Assembly (NCBI GenBank): GCA_024762755.1
Contig: JANTGX010000039.1
Span: 1 to 12,499, forward strand
Direction of reading: 5' to 3'
DNA: 12,499 bases
Source: Gammaproteobacteria bacterium
GTDB taxonomy: Bacteria > Pseudomonadota > Gammaproteobacteria > SZUA-152
Positions within the stretch are counted from its first letter, which is position 1, and each line of letters opens with the position of its first letter. The translations under genes and the position numbers were made by a program. The notes beneath the pieces are model-generated. The model did not search any database. It saw nothing but the letters and a program-made list of their open reading frames with translations, and was not told the origin of the DNA. This document shows, piece by piece, positions 6,706 to 12,499 of this stretch.

Positions 6706-7926
6706 TTGAGTTCTTCGCTTCCGAGCCAACACCAGCGCGTGCTATCCGGCATGCGCCCCACCGGCCAGTTGCACCTGGGCCACTACCACGGTGTGCTGAA
6801 AAACTGGGTGCGCCTGCAGCATGAGCACGAGTGCTTCTTCTTCGTCGCCGACTGGCACGCCCTGACCACCCACTACGAGGACCCCTCGGTGATCGGCAGC
6901 AGTGTGTGGGAGATGGTCATCGACTGGCTGGCCGCCGGGGTCAGCCCCGGCGCGGCGCGGCTGTTCATCCAGTCGCAGGTACCCGAACACGCCGAGTTGC
7001 ACCTGCTGTTGTCCATGATCACTCCACTCAGCTGGCTGGAGCGCGTGCCCACCTACAAGGATCAGCAGGAGGCCCTGAAGGAGAAGGACCTGGCGACCTA
7101 TGGCTTCCTCGGCTACCCCCTCTTGCAGAGCGCCGATATCCTGGCCTACAAGGCCGGCCAGGTGCCGGTGGGTGAGGACCAGGTGGCCCACGTCGAGCTG
7201 ACCCGCGAGGTGGCCCGCCGCTTCAATCACCTATATGGACGCGAGCGTGGCTTCGAGGAGAAGGTGGCCGCAGCCATCAAGAAGATGGGCAAGAAGAACG
7301 CAAAGCTTTACAAGGAGTTGCGTAAACGTTATCAGGAAAAGGGTGATGTCGAGGCACTGCAGACCGCACGCGCTTTGCTGGAGTCACAGGGCAACATCAC
7401 CCTGGGTGACCGCGAACGCTTGTTCGGTTATCTCGAGGGCGGCGGGCGCATCATCCTGCCCGAGCCCCAGGCCCTGCTCACCGAGGCCTCCAAGATGCCA
7501 GGACTGGATGGACAGAAGATGTCCAAGTCCTACGGCAACACCATCCCCCTACGCGCCGATCCGGCGATGGTCGAGCAGTCCCTGCGCACCATGCCCACCG
7601 ACCCCGCGCGGGTGCGCCGTACCGATCCCGGCGACCCGGGCAAGTGCCCGGTGTGGCAGATGCATGTGGTCTATTCCGACGATGCCACGCGCAAGTGGGT
7701 CGACGAGGGTTGTCGCAGCGCCGGCATCGGCTGCCTCGACTGCAAACAGCCAGTGATCGACGCCGTGCTAGCCGAGCTGGCACCCATCCGCGAGCGGGCC
7801 CAGGAATACCTGGACAATCCCAAGCTGGTGCGCAGCATCATCAACGAGGGCAACGAGAACGCCCGTGACGTGGCCCGCGAGACCCTGGAAGAGGTGCGCG
7901 AGGCCATGGGCCTGGTCTACGACTGA
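6706..7926 (+). CDS. trpS: Tryptophanyl-tRNA synthetase with insertion and Fe-S cysteine motif
   Basis: The product is 406 aa and charges tRNA-Trp with tryptophan in the cytoplasm. Class I signatures are HLGH 23-26 (GMRPTGQLHLGHYHG) and KMSKS 271-275. Residues about 184-250 form a charged insertion (KKMGKKNAKLYKELRKRYQ and following) before the KMSKS loop, making the protein longer than the E. coli enzyme (334 aa) and like the Pseudomonas type. Near the C-terminus C314-x21-C336-x6-C343-x2-C346 closely resembles the C-x22-C-x6-C-x2-C motif that binds a [4Fe-4S] cluster in Thermotoga TrpRS. Translation starts at TTG, which may limit expression. The stop is immediately followed by the scpA ATG, so the two genes are coupled. 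Confidence 0.96.
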   Translation: MSSSLPSQHQRVLSGMRPTGQLHLGHYHGVLKNWVRLQHEHECFFFVADWHALTTHYEDPSVIGSSVWEMVIDWLAAGVSPGAARLFIQSQVPEHAELHLLLSMITPLSWLERVPTYKDQQEALKEKDLATYGFLGYPLLQSADILAYKAGQVPVGEDQVAHVELTREVARRFNHLYGRERGFEEKVAAAIKKMGKKNAKLYKELRKRYQEKGDVEALQTARALLESQGNITLGDRERLFGYLEGGGRIILPEPQALLTEASKMPGLDGQKMSKSYGNTIPLRADPAMVEQSLRTMPTDPARVRRTDPGDPGKCPVWQMHVVYSDDATRKWVDEGCRSAGIGCLDCKQPVIDAVLAELAPIRERAQEYLDNPKLVRSIINEGNENARDVARETLEEVREAMGLVYD

Positions 7927-8808
7927 ATGAGCGGAACGCAGCCACCCGAGGCCCCGGCCGACGTTCCCGTCGCCGAGGAGCCGGGCGAGACGCCGACCTT
8001 TGCCGCCATCCCCTCGCCGCAGCAGGAGGAGATGCCCTTCGCCGTGGTGCAGGGCGAGGCCGTCACCAGCCTGCCCAAGGATCTGTACATTCCGCCGGAG
8101 GCCCTGGAGGTGTTCCTCGAGGCCTTCGAGGGGCCGCTGGACCTACTGCTCTACCTCATCAAACGCCAGAACCTGGACGTCCTCGACATCCCCATCGCCG
8201 AGATCACCCGTCAGTACATGGACTACGTCGAGATGATGAAGGCGCTGAACCTCGAGCTGGCGGCGGACTATCTGGTGATGGCCGCCATGCTGGCGGAGAT
8301 CAAATCGCGCATGCTCCTGCCGCGGCCGGTGGAGGTGGACGACGAAGAGGACCCGCGCGCCGAACTGGTGCGCCGCTTGCAGGAATACGAGCGTTTCAAG
8401 CAGGCGGCAGAGGACCTCGACGCGCTGCCCCGGCTCTATCGCGACGTCTTCCCCGTTGCGGTGCAGGCGCCGGACCTCAAGCGCGTGCGTGCCGAGCCGG
8501 AGGTAGACCTGCGTGAACTGCTCAGCGCCTTCCGCGAGGTGCTGACCCGCGCCGAGATGTTCACCCGACATCAGGTGACGCGCGAGACGCTGTCCCTGCG
8601 CGAGCGCATGTCCCAGGTGCTGGAGCGGGTCGATGCCGAAACCTTCACCCCCTTCACTACCCTGTTCGACACCGAGGAGGGGAGGCTGGGTGTGGTGGTG
8701 ACCTTTCTCGCCGTGCTCGAGCTGGTCAAGGAGTCCCTGCTCGAGCTGATCCAGACCGAGCCCTACGAGCCCATCCACGTCAAGGCCCGCGCCAAGGCGG
8801 AGGCCTGA
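7927..8808 (+). CDS. scpA: Segregation and condensation protein A (kleisin)
   Basis: The product is 293 aa and bridges the SMC heads together with ScpB to form the bacterial condensin that organises and segregates chromosomes. The N-terminal kleisin helix is FLEAFEGPLDLLLYLIKRQ at about 63-81, then ITRQYMDYVEMMKALNLELAADYLVMAAMLAEIKSRMLLP (93-132). The C-terminal winged helix is near 225-285. Residues 1-50 form a Pro/Glu-rich, probably disordered extension; from M36 (PFAVVQGEAVTSLP) it resembles Pseudomonas-type ScpA. The start at 7927 abuts the trpS stop with no gap. An internal ATG at 8032 preceded by AGGAGG is possible, but the spacing is only about 3 nt. Confidence 0.94.
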   Translation: MSGTQPPEAPADVPVAEEPGETPTFAAIPSPQQEEMPFAVVQGEAVTSLPKDLYIPPEALEVFLEAFEGPLDLLLYLIKRQNLDVLDIPIAEITRQYMDYVEMMKALNLELAADYLVMAAMLAEIKSRMLLPRPVEVDDEEDPRAELVRRLQEYERFKQAAEDLDALPRLYRDVFPVAVQAPDLKRVRAEPEVDLRELLSAFREVLTRAEMFTRHQVTRETLSLRERMSQVLERVDAETFTPFTTLFDTEEGRLGVVVTFLAVLELVKESLLELIQTEPYEPIHVKARAKAEA

Positions 8809-8864
8809 ATCCGTGTCCCCTACCGCACACAGAATCCATGAAGTACCACCATGCCGCAGCGTGA

Positions 8865-8870
8865 AGAGGA
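8865..8870 (+). promoter_or_regulatory. Ribosome binding site deciding the scpB start
   Basis: AGAGGA lies 7 nt before ATG 8878. The alternative in-frame ATG at 8851 has no comparable site. Confidence 0.6.
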
Positions 8871-8877
8871 AACCCGC

Positions 8878-9663
8878 ATGTCCATGAGCGCCGAAAAGAT
8901 CCGGCACATCGTCGAGGCCGCCCTGCTGGCCGCCGCTCAGCCCCTCTCCATCGACCGCCTGCTCACCCTGTTTCTGGACGAGCACCAGCCCAGCCGTGAA
9001 GACCTACGCAGCGCCCTGGCCGAGCTGGCCGCGGCCTGCGAGGGGCGCGGCGTGGAGCTGGTCGAGGTGGCCTCCGGCTTCCGCTATCAGGCTCGTCAGG
9101 AGTTCGCCCCCTGGCTCTCGCGCCTGTGGGAGGAGCGGCCGGCCAAATACTCCCGCGCCCTGCTCGAGACCCTGGCCCTGGTGGCCTATCGGCAACCCAT
9201 CACCCGCGGCGAGATCGAGGACATTCGCGGCGTCAGCGTCAGCTCGCACATCATGAAGACCCTGCAGGAACGTGATTGGGTGAAGGTGGTCGGCCACCGC
9301 GACGTACCGGGCAAGCCGGCCATGTACGCCACCACGCGCCAGTTCCTCGACTATTTCAATCTCAAGGGGCTGGGCGATCTGCCGACCCTGGCGGAGATCC
9401 GCGACATCGACAGCATCAATGCCGAGCTGGACCTGCTGGAACCCGGCAGCGAGCACGCCGGCCGGCCCGCGGCCAATGATGCCGCCGAGGCCTCGGCCGA
9501 GGAGGCGAGTACCGAAACGGCCAGCGAAACGGCCAGCGAGACGTTCGAGCCATCCCACGCCGAACCGACACCCGCGGTCCCGGCAGACGATACCCGGCCC
9601 GACGAGTCCGCTGGCGAGCCGTCGTCTGCCGGCGAAGCCGAGCCCGATGGAGAGCGGCGATGA
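8878..9663 (+). CDS. scpB: Segregation and condensation protein B
   Basis: The product is 261 aa and the dimeric winged-helix partner of ScpA in the SMC complex. The two winged-helix domains span about residues 3-85 (IRHIVEAALLAAAQPLSIDRL) and 90-165. They include the family hallmark LLETLALVAYRQPITRGEIE (96-115), then IRGVSVSS and the ERDWVKVVGHRDVPGKPAMYATT segment. Residues about 188-261 are an Ala/Glu/Ser/Thr/Pro-rich acidic tail beyond the usual core, with a short repeat of ETAS. The start at 8878 is supported by its Shine-Dalgarno; ATG 8851 would add nine residues. The gap after scpA is 69 bp, and the stop overlaps the rluB start as ATGA. Confidence 0.94.
   Translation: MSMSAEKIRHIVEAALLAAAQPLSIDRLLTLFLDEHQPSREDLRSALAELAAACEGRGVELVEVASGFRYQARQEFAPWLSRLWEERPAKYSRALLETLALVAYRQPITRGEIEDIRGVSVSSHIMKTLQERDWVKVVGHRDVPGKPAMYATTRQFLDYFNLKGLGDLPTLAEIRDIDSINAELDLLEPGSEHAGRPAANDAAEASAEEASTETASETASETFEPSHAEPTPAVPADDTRPDESAGEPSSAGEAEPDGERR
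9514..9543 (+). repeat. Short in-frame tandem repeat in scpB tail
   Basis: The 12-bp unit GAAACGGCCAGC occurs at 9514-9525 and 9526-9537, followed by a decayed half unit to 9543. It encodes repeated Glu-Thr-Ala-Ser in the disordered C-terminal extension. The unit is a multiple of three, so copy-number change would keep frame. Confidence 0.75.
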
Positions 9664-10490
9664 ACGAGGCCCAGGGCGAAAAGCTGCAGAAGGTCCTGGC
9701 CCGCGCCGGTTTCGGCTCGCGGCGTGAGCTCGAGGAATGGATCCGCGAGGGCCGGGTGAAGGTCAACGGCAAGGTGGCCAAGCTGGGGGACCGGGTCGGC
9801 GAAGACGACCGCCTCACGGTGGATGGGCGCCGTATCCATCCGGGAAAACTGAAGTCCAAGCGCAGCCGGGTGCTGGTCTATCACAAGCCGGTGGGCAAGG
9901 TCTGCACCCGGCACGACCCCGAGGGCCGGCCGACCATCTTCGAGGACCTGCCCCGCCTGCAGGGTGGGCGTTGGATCAGCATCGGCCGTCTCGACCTCAA
10001 CACCAGCGGCCTGTTGCTGCTCACCACCGACGGCGAACTGGCCAACCGGCTGATGCATCCCTCGCACGCCGTGGAGCGCGAATACGCCGTGCGCATCTTG
10101 GGCGAGGTGACACCGGAGATGCTGCAGAATCTCGAGCGTGGGGTGGAGCTGGAAGACGGCCTGGCCCGCTTCGACGCCATCCGCGACGCCGGCGGCGAGG
10201 GGGCCAACCACTGGTACCACGTCATCCTGCGCGAGGGGCGCAACCGCGAGGTGCGCCGTCTGTGGGAATCCCAGGGGGTACAGGTGAGCCGTCTGCAACG
10301 CGTGCGCTTCGGCCCCGTGAGCCTGCCGCGATGGCAGAAGCCGGGCCGTTGGGAGGACCTCGACGAGCAGGCGGTGGCCCAGCTGCAGCAGCAGGTGGGT
10401 ATGACCCCGCGCCAGCCGCGCAAGGGGCGGACCCAGGCCGGCAGACCGGCGCGACGCGGCGCCTATCGCTCCCACGGACGCCGCCGCTGA
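9660..10490 (+). CDS. rluB: 23S rRNA pseudouridine(2605) synthase
   Basis: The product is 276 aa and belongs to the RsuA/RluB/E/F family, modifying 23S rRNA near the peptidyl-transferase centre. An S4 RNA-binding domain covers about residues 7-55 (EKLQKVLARAGFGSRRELEEWI). The catalytic aspartate is D112 in GRLDLNTSGLLLLTTDGE (109-126), followed by LANRLMHPS and the REGRNREVRRLWESQG motif (191-206) of this family. The C-terminus from about 247 is a short Arg/Gly-rich basic tail. RluB is preferred over RluE/F and RsuA because of the intact S4 domain and the scpAB-rluB order conserved in Gammaproteobacteria. The ATG overlaps the scpB stop by 4 bp. Confidence 0.92.
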   Translation: MNEAQGEKLQKVLARAGFGSRRELEEWIREGRVKVNGKVAKLGDRVGEDDRLTVDGRRIHPGKLKSKRSRVLVYHKPVGKVCTRHDPEGRPTIFEDLPRLQGGRWISIGRLDLNTSGLLLLTTDGELANRLMHPSHAVEREYAVRILGEVTPEMLQNLERGVELEDGLARFDAIRDAGGEGANHWYHVILREGRNREVRRLWESQGVQVSRLQRVRFGPVSLPRWQKPGRWEDLDEQAVAQLQQQVGMTPRQPRKGRTQAGRPARRGAYRSHGRRR

Positions 10491-10498
10491 GCCGAGAG

Positions 10499-11158
10499 AT
10501 GCCCGAATCGCCCCTGCTGACGGTCTATGGGCGCCTGTTCGAGGCCTACGGCCCCCAGCATTGGTGGCCGGCGGAGACGCCCTTCGAGGTGATGGTGGGG
10601 GCGGTGCTCACGCAGAACACGGCGTGGCTCAACGTGGAGAAGGCCATCGCCAATCTGCGCACCCATGACGCGCTCTCCGCCGAGGCCATCGTCGCCGCCC
10701 CCCACGACCAGCTCGCCGCCTGGCTGCAACCCTCCGGTTACTTCAACATCAAGGCCCGTCGCCTGCAGAACTTCTGCCACTGGTATCTCGCGCAGGGTGG
10801 TTTTACCCGTCTGCAGACCTGGTCGACCCCGGACCTGCGCCAGGGCCTGCTGTCGGTGAACGGGGTGGGGCCGGAGACCGCCGATGACATGTTGCTGTAT
10901 GCCTTCGAACGGCCCGTCTTCGTCATCGATGCCTACACGCGGCGGATCTTTTCACGCCTTGGGTTGCTGTCGGCAGAGGCGGGTTACGAGCACCTGCGGG
11001 CTACGTTCGAGCAGGGCCTGCCGCGGGAGGTGGGACTGTTCAAGGAGTATCACGCCCTCATCGTGCAACATGCCAAGGTCGCCTGCCGACGGCGTCCGCA
11101 GTGTGGGGAGTGTGTGTTGGCCGGGGCGTGTCCGGCGGCGCAGACGGGGGCGGCGTAG
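10499..11158 (+). CDS. HhH-GPD DNA glycosylase, endonuclease III-like, lacking the lyase lysine
   Basis: The product is 219 aa, a base-excision repair glycosylase of the HhH-GPD superfamily. VMVGAVLTQNTAWLNVEKAI (31-50) is the conserved first helical pair. The helix-hairpin-helix is about 118-135 (LSVNGVGPETADDMLLYA) and the catalytic aspartate is D144 (FVIDAYTRR). Cysteines C196-x5-C202-x2-C205-x5-C211 match the [4Fe-4S] loop of endonuclease III, though E. coli Nth has x6 in the first gap. The position of the Nth lyase lysine (GVGRKTA) is E126 here, so beta-lyase activity is unlikely; this resembles MagIII-type monofunctional alkyl-base glycosylases. The substrate is therefore not certain and nth would be the wrong name. 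The ATG at 10499 is 8 bp after the rluB stop with a weak Shine-Dalgarno, implying coupling. Confidence 0.88.
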   Translation: MPESPLLTVYGRLFEAYGPQHWWPAETPFEVMVGAVLTQNTAWLNVEKAIANLRTHDALSAEAIVAAPHDQLAAWLQPSGYFNIKARRLQNFCHWYLAQGGFTRLQTWSTPDLRQGLLSVNGVGPETADDMLLYAFERPVFVIDAYTRRIFSRLGLLSAEAGYEHLRATFEQGLPREVGLFKEYHALIVQHAKVACRRRPQCGECVLAGACPAAQTGAA

Positions 11159-11212
11159 CGGCGGCTTGGCGGTATGGAGGTCGTGCTTCGAACCGGCGGC
11201 CGAGCACCGCCA

Positions 11213-11376
11213 CTAGTGGTCCATGCGGAAAGTTATGTCACTGTTCGCTGCGTGAGAAGGTGCATTTCTGCGTTGGCAAAACTCGAAATGGAGCCCCCAT
11301 TCCAGCGTTTTGCCGCCTTGCTCTGCCCCTACTCACTGTGCTCCTTAGTCACAGAACTTCCCGCATGGACCACTAG
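11213..11376. mobile_element. Palindromic MITE-like element flanked by TA
   Basis: The ends are near-perfect inverted repeats: CTAGTGGTCCATGCGG at 11213-11228 recurs in reverse complement at 11361-11376, and with one further mismatch the match continues through AAGTT and beyond. Both outer ends contain TA, the target duplication expected for IS630/Tc1-mariner-type transposition. Interior segments also pair (GGCAAAAC at 11275-11282 with GTTTTGCC at 11307-11314; AATGG 11287-11291 with CCATT 11297-11301 around an AGCCC loop). The whole 164 bp can therefore fold into one long hairpin. It encodes no convincing protein. It sits 54 bp after the glycosylase stop and ends 4 bp before the end of the cyclase gene, between convergent genes. 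The transposase family is inferred, not identified. Confidence 0.7.
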
Positions 11377-11380
11377 GCCG

Positions 11381-12277
11381 TCAGTCGGCCGCCACGCAGG
11401 TGCGGTTACGGCCGCCCTGTTTGGCCGCATAGAGGGCCGTATCGGCGCGCTTGAAAAAGGCCTCGCCGGTCTCATCGGCACGCAGGCAGGCGACGCCGAA
11501 ACTGGCCGTGATGGGAATGGCCCGGCCCTCGCAGCAGGCGTCCATGTCGGCCACCCGGCGGCGAATGCGTTCGGCCAGGCGGCGTACCCCGCGGCTGTCG
11601 GTCTCCGGCAGCAGGACGACGAATTCCTCACCCCCATAGCGGAACAGTCGGTCGGTGAGCCGAATCGAGCGCTCGGCGGTGGCGGCCATGGCCTTGAGCA
11701 GGCAGTCGCCGGCGGCGTGGCCGTGGTCGTCGTTGATGACCTTGAAGTGGTCGATGTCGATGACGATCATGCCCAGGTCACGGCGATGGCGTTGTGCCAG
11801 TTCGATCTCGCGCGCCAGGGCCTGGTCGAAGGCGGCACGATTGCCGACCCCGGTGAGGGGGTCCTTGTGTGCCGCCTGCAGGGCCGCGCGATAGAGCAGG
11901 GCATTGCGCAGGGGGTAAAGCAGGGCGCAGAGGAGGCTCTCCAGCAGCTGCGTCTCCTCGGCAAGGAATTTGCGCCGACGGCTCAGGCCGAGGCTGCCCA
12001 GGGCTTCGCCGTTGATGGTCAGGTCATAGTTCAGGCGATGCCGTGCCTTCTCGCCGCGGGCGAAGGCGACGTCACGGGAGACGTCCCGGTAGTCCAGTCC
12101 GTCGTGTGCCACGAGGTCCTGCAGATCGTCGCTGAAACCGACCAGGATGGTCTCCAGGTCGAGGCTGGTCTGCAGGTGGCTCGACAACTGGAGCAGCTGG
12201 GCGGTGGTTTGCGTCTCTGCCGAGGGTTCGGCCGCAAACAGGGGAACGAGGTTGCCGGTGTTGCTGATGGGCGGCAT
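11381..12277 (-). CDS. Diguanylate cyclase with GAF-like sensory region and GGDEF domain
   Basis: The product is 298 aa and makes cyclic di-GMP from two GTP. Residues about 23-131 resemble a degenerate GAF-type sensor (LLQLSSHLQTSLDLETILVGFSDDL opening, then a long helix into the catalytic domain). The GGDEF domain begins at DPLTGVGNR (139-147) and has VIDIDHFKVINDDHGHAAGD (172-191) and the active-site GGEEF at 215-219. The inhibitory I-site RxxD is present as RLTD 206-209, five residues before GGEEF, so product feedback inhibition is expected. There is no signal peptide or membrane helix, so it is cytoplasmic. I chose ATG 12277 because GGAG lies 8 nt upstream; ATG 12298 and TTG 12334 are in-frame alternatives without a clear site. 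The signal sensed is unknown. Confidence 0.9.
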   Translation of the reverse strand: MPPISNTGNLVPLFAAEPSAETQTTAQLLQLSSHLQTSLDLETILVGFSDDLQDLVAHDGLDYRDVSRDVAFARGEKARHRLNYDLTINGEALGSLGLSRRRKFLAEETQLLESLLCALLYPLRNALLYRAALQAAHKDPLTGVGNRAAFDQALAREIELAQRHRRDLGMIVIDIDHFKVINDDHGHAAGDCLLKAMAATAERSIRLTDRLFRYGGEEFVVLLPETDSRGVRRLAERIRRRVADMDACCEGRAIPITASFGVACLRADETGEAFFKRADTALYAAKQGGRNRTCVAAD

Positions 12278-12285
12278 GCGGGTAT

Positions 12286-12289
12286 CTCC
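12286..12289 (-). promoter_or_regulatory. Ribosome binding site of the diguanylate cyclase
   Basis: GGAG on the minus strand, 8 nt before ATG 12277, selects this start over the two upstream in-frame candidates. Confidence 0.55.
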
Positions 12290-12376
12290 AGGAGGCATCG
12301 TGATGGCCGGGTTCGATGGTGTCTGCGAGAACAAAAGCGAAAAGCGTGCCAGGTTTCGTCATAAAATAATAAAAGC

Positions 12377-12382
12377 AGTATA
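12377..12382 (-). promoter_or_regulatory. Possible -10 for the diguanylate cyclase
   Basis: On the minus strand this reads TATACT, within an AT-rich patch (about 12360-12390) that stands out from GC-rich surroundings. No strong -35 is seen at 17 bp. A perfect 10-bp palindrome, CTGGCGCCAG at 12411-12420, lies just upstream and could be an operator. The rest of 12278-12499 shows no gene. Confidence 0.35.
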
Positions 12383-12480
12383 TACAAAGAGATGCGAGCG
12401 TTGCGCGCACCTGGCGCCAGTTTGTCGTCAAATATCCGTCACCTGGGTCGGGCCTAGAGCGGCGGGAATATGGCCGGGGA

Positions 12481-12499
12481 GGGCGGGCTCTTGCCGCCC
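12481..12499. other. Hairpin at the right edge
   Basis: GGGCGG 12481-12486 pairs with CCGCCC 12494-12499 around a 7-nt loop. It may be part of a terminator of a neighbour beyond the window, but the sequence ends before any T-tract could be seen. Confidence 0.3.

Noticed and set aside
9351..10475. 374-codon open frame opposite scpB tail and rluB
   Set aside because: Antisense shadow of two recognised genes; composition is biased and no start signal is evident.
9737..10498. N-terminal extension of the glycosylase frame across rluB
   Set aside because: The translated extension is Arg/Pro/Gly-rich shadow sequence; the conserved glycosylase fold begins at ATG 10499.
11174..12364. 396-codon open frame opposite the diguanylate cyclase
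   Set aside because: It begins upstream of and runs through the palindromic element, is antisense to a clear GGDEF gene and has no recognisable domain.
1..12499. CRISPR arrays, tRNA/rRNA genes, defence or toxin-antitoxin modules
   Set aside because: No regularly spaced repeats, tRNA-like cloverleaf or rRNA stretch was seen on reading; the coding content is housekeeping and transport genes with no broken genes.

Overview
The window is GC-rich and protein-dense. It reads as ordinary chromosome of a gammaproteobacterium, plausibly a Chromatiales/Ectothiorhodospiraceae-like respiratory lineage. That lineage is inferred from gene content: a M50 site-2 protease - trpS - scpA - scpB - rluB block typical of Gammaproteobacteria, a Pseudomonas-like TrpRS insertion, a RhlE helicase, a Sco-type copper chaperone and a molybdate transporter. 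I see no tRNA, rRNA, CRISPR array, phage gene or intact insertion sequence.

Layout. (1) 1-1015, plus strand: the 3' end of a membrane-anchored haem-binding (ethylbenzene-dehydrogenase-like) protein, overlapping by 4 bp a Sco1/SenC copper chaperone. (2) 1016-2625, plus: a 214-bp gap holding an extended -10 promoter and a hairpin-rich leader, then rhlE and a clean intrinsic terminator. (3) 2626-2757: a short convergent spacer with an imperfect inverted repeat. (4) 2758-5285, minus: modABC, with a 15-bp gap and a 4-bp overlap. (5) 5286-5462: divergent promoter region. (6) 5463-5906, plus: a single-domain universal stress protein. (7) 5976-11158, plus: M50 protease, trpS (TTG start), scpA, scpB, rluB and an endonuclease-III-like glycosylase, tightly spaced and probably one operon. 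(8) 11159-11380: a non-coding gap almost filled by a 164-bp palindromic MITE-like element. (9) 11381-12277, minus: a diguanylate cyclase with a GAF-like N-terminal region. (10) 12278-12499: its upstream region, with an AT-rich promoter-like patch.

How the genes work together. The haem protein and Sco point to an upstream respiratory locus, and modABC would feed molybdenum-cofactor enzymes. The trpS-to-glycosylase block combines translation (TrpRS, RluB), chromosome condensation (ScpA and ScpB form kleisin complexes with SMC) and DNA repair. Two of its products carry cysteine motifs expected to bind [4Fe-4S] clusters.

I found no convincing new multi-gene system. The best leads are the palindromic TA-flanked element at 11213-11376, the structured rhlE leader, a possibly leaderless start for the M50 protease, the iron-sulfur motif in TrpRS, and the glycosylase that lacks the catalytic lysine.
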